From NCBI RefSeq assembly GCF_014197205.1, contig NZ_JACIFD010000002.1, positions 101,501 to 165,500 of the forward strand: a DNA stretch of 64,000 nt. The letters are read 5' to 3'. The stretch is from Canibacter oris (GTDB lineage: Bacteria; Actinomycetota; Actinomycetes; Actinomycetales; Microbacteriaceae). Each line of letters starts with the position of its first letter. Position 1 is the stretch's first letter. Shown one piece after another: positions 9,210 to 17,109 of the stretch. The position numbers and the translations under genes were made by a program. The notes under the pieces were generated by a model. That model made no database searches. It had not been told where the DNA came from and saw nothing but the letters and a program-made list of their open reading frames with translations.

Positions 9210-10718
9210 GTGTCTACTTTGCGACGAATTGCGACTAAATACACTGAACTGACAGCTGCTGAAATTGACTGGTTAGAGCTGCTCGCGACCGACTGGTCTC
9301 TAATTGCTGACCTGGCGCTGTCGGACGCCGTGCTGTGGGTGCCCACCAGTGATGGCGAGTTCTTGGCAGTCGCGCACAGCCGCCCGACCGGGCAGCTGAC
9401 CACATTCCACCGCGATATCATTGGTGATTTCTTGCGGGACGACTGGCGTGCCACCGTGCAAACCGCGATGGTTGAAAATCGCTCGGTGAAAGCGAGCAGT
9501 ATTACCTGGTATGAAGAGGCGCCGATGCAAATGCAGGCGTGGCCGGTGAGTATGCGTGCCGCCGATAAAGGGCAGCCGCATGGGCCGTTCGCGGTGGTCA
9601 CACTGCACACCCCAACCACTGCAGGCAAGAGTGAGAGCCGCATGGGTGCGGCATATCGGGCCTGCGCGCTGGATATTATGCGGATGATTAAAACCGGCTA
9701 TTTCCCACCAGCTGGCACCCAGCGGGGACGGCAGCGGGGTGCACCGCGGGCGGGTGACGGTCTGATGCGGTTAGATATTGACGGCACGGTTAGCTTCGCG
9801 AGCCCCAACACCCTCACCAGTTTTGCGCGACTGGGCTATCGCGACGAGATTGAAGACGAGAAACTGCCGGAGATTGTGGCGGCGCTAACCGCCGGCGTGT
9901 ACGACACCAACGAGTCCCTGCCGCTTATCGCCGGGGGTAAAATAGCTGCCCGCACCGACATTGAAGCCAAGGGTTTCACGATTACCGCAAGGTCGATTCC
10001 GGTGTATCGTGACGGTGAGCGCGTCGGAGGTATCGTGCTGACACGCGATATCACCGATATTAAGCAGCAGGCGCAGGAGCTGATCACCAAAAACGCCACG
10101 ATTCGGGAAATTCACCACCGCGTGAAAAACAACCTGCAGACGGTTGCTTCGCTGCTGCGGGTGCAGGCGCGCCGCGCTGAGAGCGACGAAGCGAAGCAGG
10201 TGCTTGGACAGGCGATGCGCCGAGTCGCATCAATCGCCGTGGTGCACGATGCGCTGGCAACCGGGGTCGATCAGATCGTGAAGTTCGACGAGGTTTTCGA
10301 CCGGGTTTTGGGGCTCGCTGCAGAGGTTGCAAGCACCAACAACACCGTGGTTTCGATGCGCAAAATCGGTGCTTTCGGGCAGCTGCCGTCAGAATTCGCA
10401 ACACCTTTGGCGCTGGCCTTAACCGAGATCGTAACTAACGCTGTTGAGCATGGTTTGGCGGATCGCGAAGGCCAGGTCACTATCGCCGTGGAGCGCACCG
10501 AGAGTGACATGCTGATTACCGTCAGTGATGACGGCGTGGGCCTGGTTGCGGGGCAGCCAGGCGGGGGGCTTGGCACTCAGATTATCCGCACCCTCATCGA
10601 GGGGGAGCTCGGCGGCACCATTAAGTGGTCCGCTAACGAGCCGTGCGGGGTGCGGGTTGATTTAGCAATTCCGCTGCGCTGGATTCTCGGCTTGGAAGAG
10701 GAAGCAGACACACCTTAA
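9210..10718 (+). CDS. pdtaS: Sensor histidine kinase PdtaS-like
   Basis: The 502-aa protein has no membrane segment, so it is probably cytosolic. Residues 1-150 form a GAF-like sensor with the motif DWSLIADLALSDAVLWVP. Residues about 185-290 form a PAS domain (DGLMRLDIDGTVSFASPNTL). The dimerisation domain is of the HisKA_2 type, REIHHRVKNNLQTVASLLR, with the histidine pair at 302-303. The ATPase domain shows ALTEIVTNAVEHGL and DDGVGL. PdtaS pairs with the RNA-binding antiterminator PdtaR in mycobacteria; no such partner is in the window. Start GTG at 9210. Confidence 0.92.
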   Translation: MSTLRRIATKYTELTAAEIDWLELLATDWSLIADLALSDAVLWVPTSDGEFLAVAHSRPTGQLTTFHRDIIGDFLRDDWRATVQTAMVENRSVKASSITWYEEAPMQMQAWPVSMRAADKGQPHGPFAVVTLHTPTTAGKSESRMGAAYRACALDIMRMIKTGYFPPAGTQRGRQRGAPRAGDGLMRLDIDGTVSFASPNTLTSFARLGYRDEIEDEKLPEIVAALTAGVYDTNESLPLIAGGKIAARTDIEAKGFTITARSIPVYRDGERVGGIVLTRDITDIKQQAQELITKNATIREIHHRVKNNLQTVASLLRVQARRAESDEAKQVLGQAMRRVASIAVVHDALATGVDQIVKFDEVFDRVLGLAAEVASTNNTVVSMRKIGAFGQLPSEFATPLALALTEIVTNAVEHGLADREGQVTIAVERTESDMLITVSDDGVGLVAGQPGGGLGTQIIRTLIEGELGGTIKWSANEPCGVRVDLAIPLRWILGLEEEADTP

Positions 10719-10767
10719 GCCACGCAGGTTGACGGAGCTGCGCGCCGCGTAACGGCGCTTCACGCGG

Positions 10768-10773
10768 TACGAT
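10768..10773 (+). promoter_or_regulatory. -10 element of proS (leaderless)
   Basis: TACGAT is seven bases before the GTG start of proS at 10781, with no Shine-Dalgarno in the gap. Confidence 0.5.
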
Positions 10774-10780
10774 AGTAAGC

Positions 10781-12559
10781 GTGCTAGAGAGACTGAGTAA
10801 TTACTTTTTCAAGACCCTGCGTGAAGATCCGGCCGAGGCTGAGGTAGCCAGCCACAAACTGCTGCTGCGCGCAGGCTATATTCGCCGTCAGGCTCCGGGT
10901 GTTTTCGCTTGGTTGCCACTGGGGCTGCGCGTCAAGTCTAAAATCGAGCAGATTATCCGTGAGGAAATGGCCGCAGCGGGAGCCTTTGAGGTGCATTTCC
11001 CGGCGCTGCTGCCGCGGGAGCCTTATGAGAAGACCGGTCGCTGGGAAGAGTACGGCGATGCGCTCTTTAGGCTGCAAGACCGCCACGAGGCTGACTATCT
11101 GCTGGCGCCAACTCACGAGGAAGCCTTCACTCTGTTGGTTAAAGACATCGTCACCAGCTACAAAGAGTTGCCGCTGAGCATCTACCAAATTCAAAACAAA
11201 TACCGCGATGAGGCGCGCCCTCGTGCGGGGCTGCTGCGCGGTCGCGAATTCACCATGAAGGACGCATACTCCTTTGGTTTGGGGGCGGATCAGCTCGCCG
11301 CAAGTTACCAGCAGCAGCGTGACGCATACGAGCGTATTTTCAGCCGACTGGGCATGGAATACGTGATTGTTGCCGCTGACGCCGGCGCTATGGGTGGCTC
11401 TAAGAGCGAGGAGTTTTTGCTGCCGATTGCTATCGGTGAGGACACGTTTGTGCGATCCGCCGCAGGATATGCGGCTAACGTGGAGGCGTACGTCACCACC
11501 GCGCCGGAGCCTCAGGACTACAGCGAGGTGCCGGCTGCGAGTGTGTTTGACACCCCTGGCGCGCAAACCATCGCCGCGGTTGTGGACACTCTTAATGCTA
11601 GCGGCGAGCACCCGGCAGGGCGCGCCTGGGCAGCGCAGGACACCCTAAAACACGTGGTGCTTGCGGTTACTAACCCGGCCGGTGAGCGTGAGCTTGTGGT
11701 CATCGCAATCCCGGGGGACCGGCAGATTGATGATAAACGCCTTGAGGTTGCTTTCCCAAACTGTGAGGTAGAACCCGCAACCGTCGCTGATTTCAAAGCG
11801 CATCCGGAGTTGGTGCCAGGGTTTATTGGAGCCGGCGACGGCACCGCGCGAGTGCTCGGTGTTGGCGGCAGCAGCGAGGTGCGTTTCTTGGTGGATCCGC
11901 GCATCGTCACCGGAACAGTGTGGGTCGCGGGTGCGAACACCGCCGATAAACACGTGCAGAATCTGGTGTACGGGCGTGACTTCGAAGCGCACGGCGTAAT
12001 CGATGTGGCTGAGGTGCGTGACGGGGATCCAGCACCTGACGGATCAGGTCCGATTGAGACCGCTCGCGGCATGGAAATTGGTCATGTTTTCCAGCTGGGG
12101 CAGAAGTACGCCGAGGCGCTCGGGCTGAAAGTGCTTGACGAAAGCGGCAAGCTGCAGACTGTCACCATGGGCTCATACGGCATCGGTGTGACCCGGATTT
12201 TGGCTGCGCTTGCAGAGCTGAACGCTGATGATAAGGGGCTGGTGTGGCCGCTTAACATCGCGCCTTATCACGTGCATTTGGTGGCCACCGGAAAAGATGA
12301 GCTGGCTTTCGAGCTTGCAGCTAAACTCGGTGCGGAGCTCAGCGATGCCGGGGTGGAGGTGCTTTACGATGACCGGCCGAAGCTGTCTCCGGGAGTTAAG
12401 TTCGGCGATGCGGAGCTGCTGGGCATGCCTTATGTGCTGGTCGTGGGACGCGATGCGGCAGCCGGTGTGGCCGAGCTGTGGGATCGTGCTGCGGGCACCA
12501 AAGAAAAGCTCCAAATCTCTGAGGCAACAGCAATTTTGCAGCAAAAGCTAGCTAGTTAA
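10781..12559 (+). CDS. proS: Proline--tRNA ligase
   Basis: This class II synthetase charges tRNA-Pro. The 592-aa length indicates the bacterial type with an editing insertion. Motifs in order: [21 protein letters not shown]; motif 2 [23 protein letters not shown]; the INS editing domain at about residues 230-390 with [12 protein letters not shown]; motif 3 [13 protein letters not shown]; and a C-terminal anticodon-binding domain with [11 protein letters not shown] and [19 protein letters not shown]. The gene stands alone, with its own leaderless promoter and a strong terminator. Downstream, the conserved rimP is replaced by the secretion locus. Confidence 0.97.
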   Translation: MLERLSNYFFKTLREDPAEAEVASHKLLLRAGYIRRQAPGVFAWLPLGLRVKSKIEQIIREEMAAAGAFEVHFPALLPREPYEKTGRWEEYGDALFRLQDRHEADYLLAPTHEEAFTLLVKDIVTSYKELPLSIYQIQNKYRDEARPRAGLLRGREFTMKDAYSFGLGADQLAASYQQQRDAYERIFSRLGMEYVIVAADAGAMGGSKSEEFLLPIAIGEDTFVRSAAGYAANVEAYVTTAPEPQDYSEVPAASVFDTPGAQTIAAVVDTLNASGEHPAGRAWAAQDTLKHVVLAVTNPAGERELVVIAIPGDRQIDDKRLEVAFPNCEVEPATVADFKAHPELVPGFIGAGDGTARVLGVGGSSEVRFLVDPRIVTGTVWVAGANTADKHVQNLVYGRDFEAHGVIDVAEVRDGDPAPDGSGPIETARGMEIGHVFQLGQKYAEALGLKVLDESGKLQTVTMGSYGIGVTRILAALAELNADDKGLVWPLNIAPYHVHLVATGKDELAFELAAKLGAELSDAGVEVLYDDRPKLSPGVKFGDAELLGMPYVLVVGRDAAAGVAELWDRAAGTKEKLQISEATAILQQKLAS

Positions 12560-12571
12560 GCTGAGTGTATG

Positions 12572-12606
12572 AAGTGGCGTCGGTTTTCCCGGCGCCACTT
12601 TTGTTT
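12572..12606 (+). terminator. Intrinsic terminator of proS
   Basis: A 12-bp stem (12572-12583 with 12589-12600, one T-G wobble) closes a TTTTC loop and is followed by TTGTTTTCC. It lies 13 bases after the proS stop. Confidence 0.85.
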
Positions 12607-12659
12607 TCCTGGTGTCTCCTTGTTTACCTGGCGCCGTTTTGTTTTCCCTGGTGTCGCTC
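12583..12659 (+). repeat. Four imperfect 19-20 bp tandem repeats
   Basis: Four consecutive units start at 12583, 12603, 12622 and 12641. Each reads roughly GTTTTCCTGGTGTC followed by a T-rich tail; the second unit is GTTTTCCTGGTGTCTCCTT and the third is GTTTACCTGGCGCCGTTTT. The first unit includes the right arm of the proS terminator, so the array looks like partial duplications of a terminator arm. The remaining intergenic sequence to 12828 is otherwise empty of genes. Confidence 0.65.
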
Positions 12660-12828
12660 TTTTAGGGTTTTCCACAGATTTTGCGAACCGGCTGAACAGC
12701 GGTTGTGGCTGAAAATAAGATTTTTTTATCGCGTATCTGAAGCAGTAAAACTCCCGAATAGTGTTGCCGGATACGCGGCTAAATTAACATCAAAAATCAA
12801 CTAGCACCGCAAATTAAGGAGCACCGAA

Positions 12829-13119
12829 ATGAACATCAGAGTGAGCTACGGTGAGCTGGAAGCTGCCGCCGGGCAGATAGCCCAGGGGCGTGAAGACATG
12901 GTGTCGCGTTTACGACTGCTGGAACAGCAGATGCAGCAACTGGTTGCAAGCGGCTTCGTGACTGAACTGGCATCACAAAAATTTGCTGCTTCGTATCAGC
13001 AATACACCCAGCATGCCACGGGAATGATTGAACAGCTGAGCGAGATCGAGCTGTTCCTGAGGCAAACCGCGCAGGTGCTGCAGGAAACGGACTCCCAAAT
13101 TGCGGCGCGTATCGGGTAG
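12829..13119 (+). CDS. WXG100 (ESAT-6-like) secreted protein
   Basis: The 96-aa protein has the size and two-helix design of ESX substrates. The first helix (about 5-43) begins VSYGELEAAAGQIAQGRED. The turn is SGFVTELASQKFAASY, which takes the place of the WxG motif, as is common for Microbacteriaceae-type members. The second helix (about 60-95) follows. Such proteins dimerise and leave through type VII secretion. AAGGAG lies seven bases before the ATG. The gene overlaps the start of the ATPase gene by 20 bases, which couples the two. The typical C-terminal YxxxD/E export signal is not obvious, so its partner may carry it. Confidence 0.85.
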   Translation: MNIRVSYGELEAAAGQIAQGREDMVSRLRLLEQQMQQLVASGFVTELASQKFAASYQQYTQHATGMIEQLSEIELFLRQTAQVLQETDSQIAARIG

Positions 13120-16100
13120 CGACTATTTAATCTTGCGACTTCGGGACGGCGCCACGGAGCGCGTGTGCCGTGCCGAGTTCGACCCGACTGTGACCGTGCA
13201 GCAGCTGCTGTACGGGTTGTTATCGGTGACGGTCACCTCGGCGCAGCAAGCGGACGGAGGGGATGTGGATCACAGCGAGTACGATGTGCTGGCGCGCAAT
13301 CACGGCGGGCAACAGTGGCGGGTTATGGATCCGCAGCAGTTGTTGCGTGAGACCGGGCTGTTGCATGGCTGTGAGGTGCGGGTGAGGCCGCGGCTAAAAG
13401 GCGCGGCACGGGGCCGCTTTGCCGCCGGGCTGCAGCCAGCGGCTGTGAAGCAGGGCTCTTGGGGCGTGGTGCAGCCTAGAGCTGCTGCGTTTACTGGGCA
13501 GACTGAGGTGGCGTTCGTGATTGTACACCCGGGGCGTGACAATCAGCTTTCGGGTGCTGCTGGTCCCAGCGGGGCTGCGGCACTTTTAAACACCGGGGCA
13601 GCACCAAAACTCACGGTTGCGACTCTGCTGCGCCACGGCGCCAAGCAGCTGGGCGACACCGGAGAGCAGCAGCCTACTGAAAGTTCATTAGCAGGTGCGG
13701 CGGCGGGATTGCACGGCGGGTTTCCGCTGTATGGTGCGGTGGCGCCGCTGCTAATAGCGGTTATAGTGTTTCTCGTGCTGCAGAACCCCCTGGTGCTGCT
13801 GTTCGGGGTTTTAACGCCGGCGCTGTTAGTCGCGGGAAAACTCGACGGGCGCCACCAGCGACGGCAGCAAACCCAGCATCGGGCTCGCACACAGTGGCAG
13901 CAAGCACTTTTGGGAACCGTGCAGCAACAGCACTTAGCACGGCTGCGAGAGCTGACTCAGAGCATCGCCGTGATGCCATTGCCGCTGCGCTCACTGTTCG
14001 CGCCCGGGGCAGCAGCCTCTTTCAGCACCAGCAGCGCACAACGAGAGCTGCTCTTGCGTGGCGCCTGGCAGCAGATGCTGACACCTCCGGCAGTCGCAGA
14101 CACCGAAGCTTGCCTGTTTGCGACTGCAAACGGAGTGTTACCGCTGCGCAACACGGTTATTTACAGTGACTCCCCGGAGCAACTCTTAGCCGCGTGTCAT
14201 GCACTGCTGGCGCAGCTACTGTACCGCTACTGTCCGGAAGAGTTGCAACTACGGTACACAGCCGAGCACCTGCCGGTGCAGCTCTTGGAGAGTTTGAGTT
14301 TAGTGTCGGCATACACCGAGCTCCAGTCGCAAGCCGCGCCACGGCTCAGCGTACAGCTGGAGGTGCTGTTAGAGATGGGCACAAGCACGGAGCATTCACA
14401 GCTCGGACAGTTAACACTTGGCAGGACTGATCCACACCCCAAAAACAATCTGGAAAACCGCGCGGAGGAGGTGCGTTTAGTGTTTGTGCAAATACGAAAC
14501 GGTGTCGCTGCAGCACCCGAGTGGGTTGCTGCTGCGGGGTTACTCCAGCTGCCCCACCAGGAATTTCGCGAATTCTGTGCCACCCTGGCGCCGCTCAGAC
14601 CTCAGCGCATGCTGGTTGCCGCTGCTGCACCACAATGGTTGCAACTGCAAGGATTTCACGATCTGCCGAATGTCGCTGCAGTGATCCGCAACTGGCAGAA
14701 CAGTCGTTACATCGCGCAGCTCAGTGCCGACTTTTGTCTTGACCTTGACGATGACGGCCCGCACTTTCTGCTCGGCGGCACTACGGGCTCGGGAAAATCA
14801 GAGCTGTTGCAAAACCTGTTGCTGAGCCTCGCGTGCCAAAGCCCGCCGGAACTACTGCGAATGGTGCTTGTCGACTATAAAGGCGGCACCTCGTTCGGGC
14901 AAATCGCCGCGCTGCCACACGTGGAAGCAACGGTTACCGACCTGGCAGCAGCCGGAGTGAAACGGCTCTTCACACTATTGCGGTTAGAAATGCAGGCGCG
15001 TGAAGAACGGTTGCGCAGCGCCGGATGTGCAAACATTTCGGAATTTAATAACAGAAATCAGCCACAGCGCGTAATGCCCAAACTGTTGGTTGTAATTGAT
15101 GAGTTCGCGGCTTTGCTGTTGGAACACCCCGGCGCCGAGCAAGCAGTTGTCGATTTCGCACAGCGCGGCCGTGCCCTCGGTATTCACTTGGTTCTCTCAA
15201 CCCAACGGCCGGCAGGCGCCATCAGCGATAAAATCAGGGCAAACATTGAAACCCGAATTGCGCTGCGGGTCACAACCGCGGTGGAAAGCCAAGATATTAT
15301 TGGCAGCGCCAGCGCAGCTGAAATCGCTAAAACCGATAAAGGCAGATGTTACGTGCGCGGCGCCACAGGGCTCCGCCAAGCAACGGTGCAGCCGGTTAAT
15401 GTTGCTGTGCCAGACAGGGCGGCAATCCGTTTGATTTTCCCCGACAGCCTCGCCGCCGCCGCGCAACCACCCGCAAAGTTAGCGGCCAACGACGCCGCAA
15501 ACACGCAGCCTGCTACTATCGCCGCAAAGCTCACCACGGTGCTAAAAAACGCTGCAGCAGCGTGCTCCGAAAGCCCTGCTGCAGCAGCCCACAGCGCCCT
15601 GTGGGTACCGGAATTACCGCGCAAACTAACGCTTAAAGCCTGCGAATTTGCGCGGGCAGAGCACCTCGAAACATATCGCCAGCGGCAGCTCACCGGAACC
15701 GACCTGGCGCGCGTCACCCTGCTGCTCGGCGGCGCTGGCAGCGGCAAAACCTCAGCAATCGCGGCAATCGCGCACAGCTGGCACAGCTGCACGCACACTG
15801 CGGCACCAGAAAACACCATAGCCCGCACCATGGCCATGAGCCGCACTGCAAGGCACACGATATACCTCAGCGCGACACAAACAAACGACCGCTTCAGAGT
15901 GTTGCAAACGCTGACACAGGCTAAAGACGCGTTGCGGGAAGGCGGCAAAGTGCTGCTGGTGCTGGACGAAGCCACACCGGTGTATACCGCGATTAGCCGC
16001 GGCGACACGAAAATCATGCAGGCACTGCGGGAAATCATGATGCAGCCGCAAGCCCGCACTATAATTACAGCGCAGCAGCAGCGATTAATACCCCCGGAAC

Positions 16101-16885
16101 TACAGCAGGAAGTACAACACACCTGGTACTGCGATAGCATCAGTGCTAATGCCAGCGCACAACTTCCGTACGCGCTGCAAGAAATACTTGAACCGCAGCT
16201 GCAGATTACCGGCAGAGCCCTTCACGCGACTCATAAAGAACTGCTGCAATTCGCCACAGTTGCGCCACACATGCGGCAGCTGCTGCACAAGATAGCGGAG
16301 CCCCAGCGCCGCCCCAGCGCTGCCTCCTGGGCAGTAGATGCGGTTACCGGAAGCGCAATTCAAGTGCCGCAACAGGGCCTAGTGATTCTCAGTTGTAAAA
16401 CTGTGCAAGCACTCACACAGATTATGGCAAAAACTGTGGCGGCGCTCGCAGACACCGAACTGCGGCAACTGCCAGCTTGCCCGGCAGCAGCGCCGCAGCA
16501 ACCGAACATCAGTGCAGCACTCAGCGCTGTTTACAACGGAAACCGTAGCCATGCGCTGCTGATTACTGATCTCACCCAGCTTGCGGAACCGACAATAGCA
16601 GAACTGTTACAACTGCACACCGCGGCAGCCGCGCTACCAGAGACAGCCCCTTTAATTCTGATCGGTGCGGTGCGTAAAACCCCTGCAACGTGGCAGCAGC
16701 GCCAGCTTTACGCCGCCGCAGACACTGTGCTGTGCTGCGGCTTAGATGACAGCGAACAGCCGCCCGCTGTGCTGCTGCCGCACCTAGACCGCTTTGCCAA
16801 ACTTAGCCCATTACAGGGATACCTGGTGCAACAAGATAACTGCCAATTGGTAGATTTCGCCAGCTCAGAGGAAGCAGCATGTTAG
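13100..16885 (+). CDS. eccC: Type VII secretion FtsK/SpoIIIE ATPase (EccC/EssC type)
   Basis: This 1261-aa ATPase would drive substrates through the membrane. Residues 5-95 look like a ubiquitin-like or FHA-like beta domain (LILRLRDGATERV ... GLLHGCEVRVRPR). Two membrane segments follow at about 208-250. The first ATPase domain has Walker A GTTGSGKS (Lys566) and Walker B LLVVIDEFAAL (Asp667, Glu668), with LGIHLVLSTQRPAG. The second has GGAGSGKTS (Lys883) and LLVLDEATPV (Asp956). The third, from about 1090, has no Walker A and looks degenerate, as in EccC proteins. TTG at 13100 is the likely start, inside the WXG100 gene; its Shine-Dalgarno is weak. Confidence 0.92.
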   Translation: MRRVSGSDYLILRLRDGATERVCRAEFDPTVTVQQLLYGLLSVTVTSAQQADGGDVDHSEYDVLARNHGGQQWRVMDPQQLLRETGLLHGCEVRVRPRLKGAARGRFAAGLQPAAVKQGSWGVVQPRAAAFTGQTEVAFVIVHPGRDNQLSGAAGPSGAAALLNTGAAPKLTVATLLRHGAKQLGDTGEQQPTESSLAGAAAGLHGGFPLYGAVAPLLIAVIVFLVLQNPLVLLFGVLTPALLVAGKLDGRHQRRQQTQHRARTQWQQALLGTVQQQHLARLRELTQSIAVMPLPLRSLFAPGAAASFSTSSAQRELLLRGAWQQMLTPPAVADTEACLFATANGVLPLRNTVIYSDSPEQLLAACHALLAQLLYRYCPEELQLRYTAEHLPVQLLESLSLVSAYTELQSQAAPRLSVQLEVLLEMGTSTEHSQLGQLTLGRTDPHPKNNLENRAEEVRLVFVQIRNGVAAAPEWVAAAGLLQLPHQEFREFCATLAPLRPQRMLVAAAAPQWLQLQGFHDLPNVAAVIRNWQNSRYIAQLSADFCLDLDDDGPHFLLGGTTGSGKSELLQNLLLSLACQSPPELLRMVLVDYKGGTSFGQIAALPHVEATVTDLAAAGVKRLFTLLRLEMQAREERLRSAGCANISEFNNRNQPQRVMPKLLVVIDEFAALLLEHPGAEQAVVDFAQRGRALGIHLVLSTQRPAGAISDKIRANIETRIALRVTTAVESQDIIGSASAAEIAKTDKGRCYVRGATGLRQATVQPVNVAVPDRAAIRLIFPDSLAAAAQPPAKLAANDAANTQPATIAAKLTTVLKNAAAACSESPAAAAHSALWVPELPRKLTLKACEFARAEHLETYRQRQLTGTDLARVTLLLGGAGSGKTSAIAAIAHSWHSCTHTAAPENTIARTMAMSRTARHTIYLSATQTNDRFRVLQTLTQAKDALREGGKVLLVLDEATPVYTAISRGDTKIMQALREIMMQPQARTIITAQQQRLIPPELQQEVQHTWYCDSISANASAQLPYALQEILEPQLQITGRALHATHKELLQFATVAPHMRQLLHKIAEPQRRPSAASWAVDAVTGSAIQVPQQGLVILSCKTVQALTQIMAKTVAALADTELRQLPACPAAAPQQPNISAALSAVYNGNRSHALLITDLTQLAEPTIAELLQLHTAAAALPETAPLILIGAVRKTPATWQQRQLYAAADTVLCCGLDDSEQPPAVLLPHLDRFAKLSPLQGYLVQQDNCQLVDFASSEEAAC

Positions 16886-17109
16886 AACTATCTAGCGACA
16901 GCAACATCGCAATTACCCACAGCGCCGCCCAGATCAACGAACTGCTGCACAAACCACAGCTTGAATTTGCCACCACCGTGCCGCTGCCTGCAGCAACCCA
17001 GTTCGAATACGAACTGCAACTCTTGTTACAAGCACTCAGACACAGCATCAGCTCAGTCGCCAGCTGCAGTGCTCAAACTTACGCCGCGCTCACCAGGATC
17101 GACAAATGA
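16879..17109 (+). CDS. Small helical protein of the T7SS-like locus
   Basis: A 76-aa protein that overlaps the end of the ATPase gene by seven bases and the next gene by four (ATGA), so it is firmly part of the operon. The C-terminal half is a predicted amphipathic helix (FEYELQLLLQALRHSIS...). It might be a WXG-like partner or chaperone for the following hydrolase, which has a coiled N-terminus, but no WxG turn is visible. I do not recognise a family. Confidence 0.65.
   Translation: MLELSSDSNIAITHSAAQINELLHKPQLEFATTVPLPAATQFEYELQLLLQALRHSISSVASCSAQTYAALTRIDK

Noticed and set aside
10784..11611. Minus-strand reading frame of 275 codons
   Set aside because: Lies antisense inside proS, with no Shine-Dalgarno and no recognisable domain.
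15349..16140. Minus-strand reading frame of 263 codons within eccC
   Set aside because: Antisense to a well-supported ATPase domain, with Cys/Ser-rich composition typical of a shadow frame.
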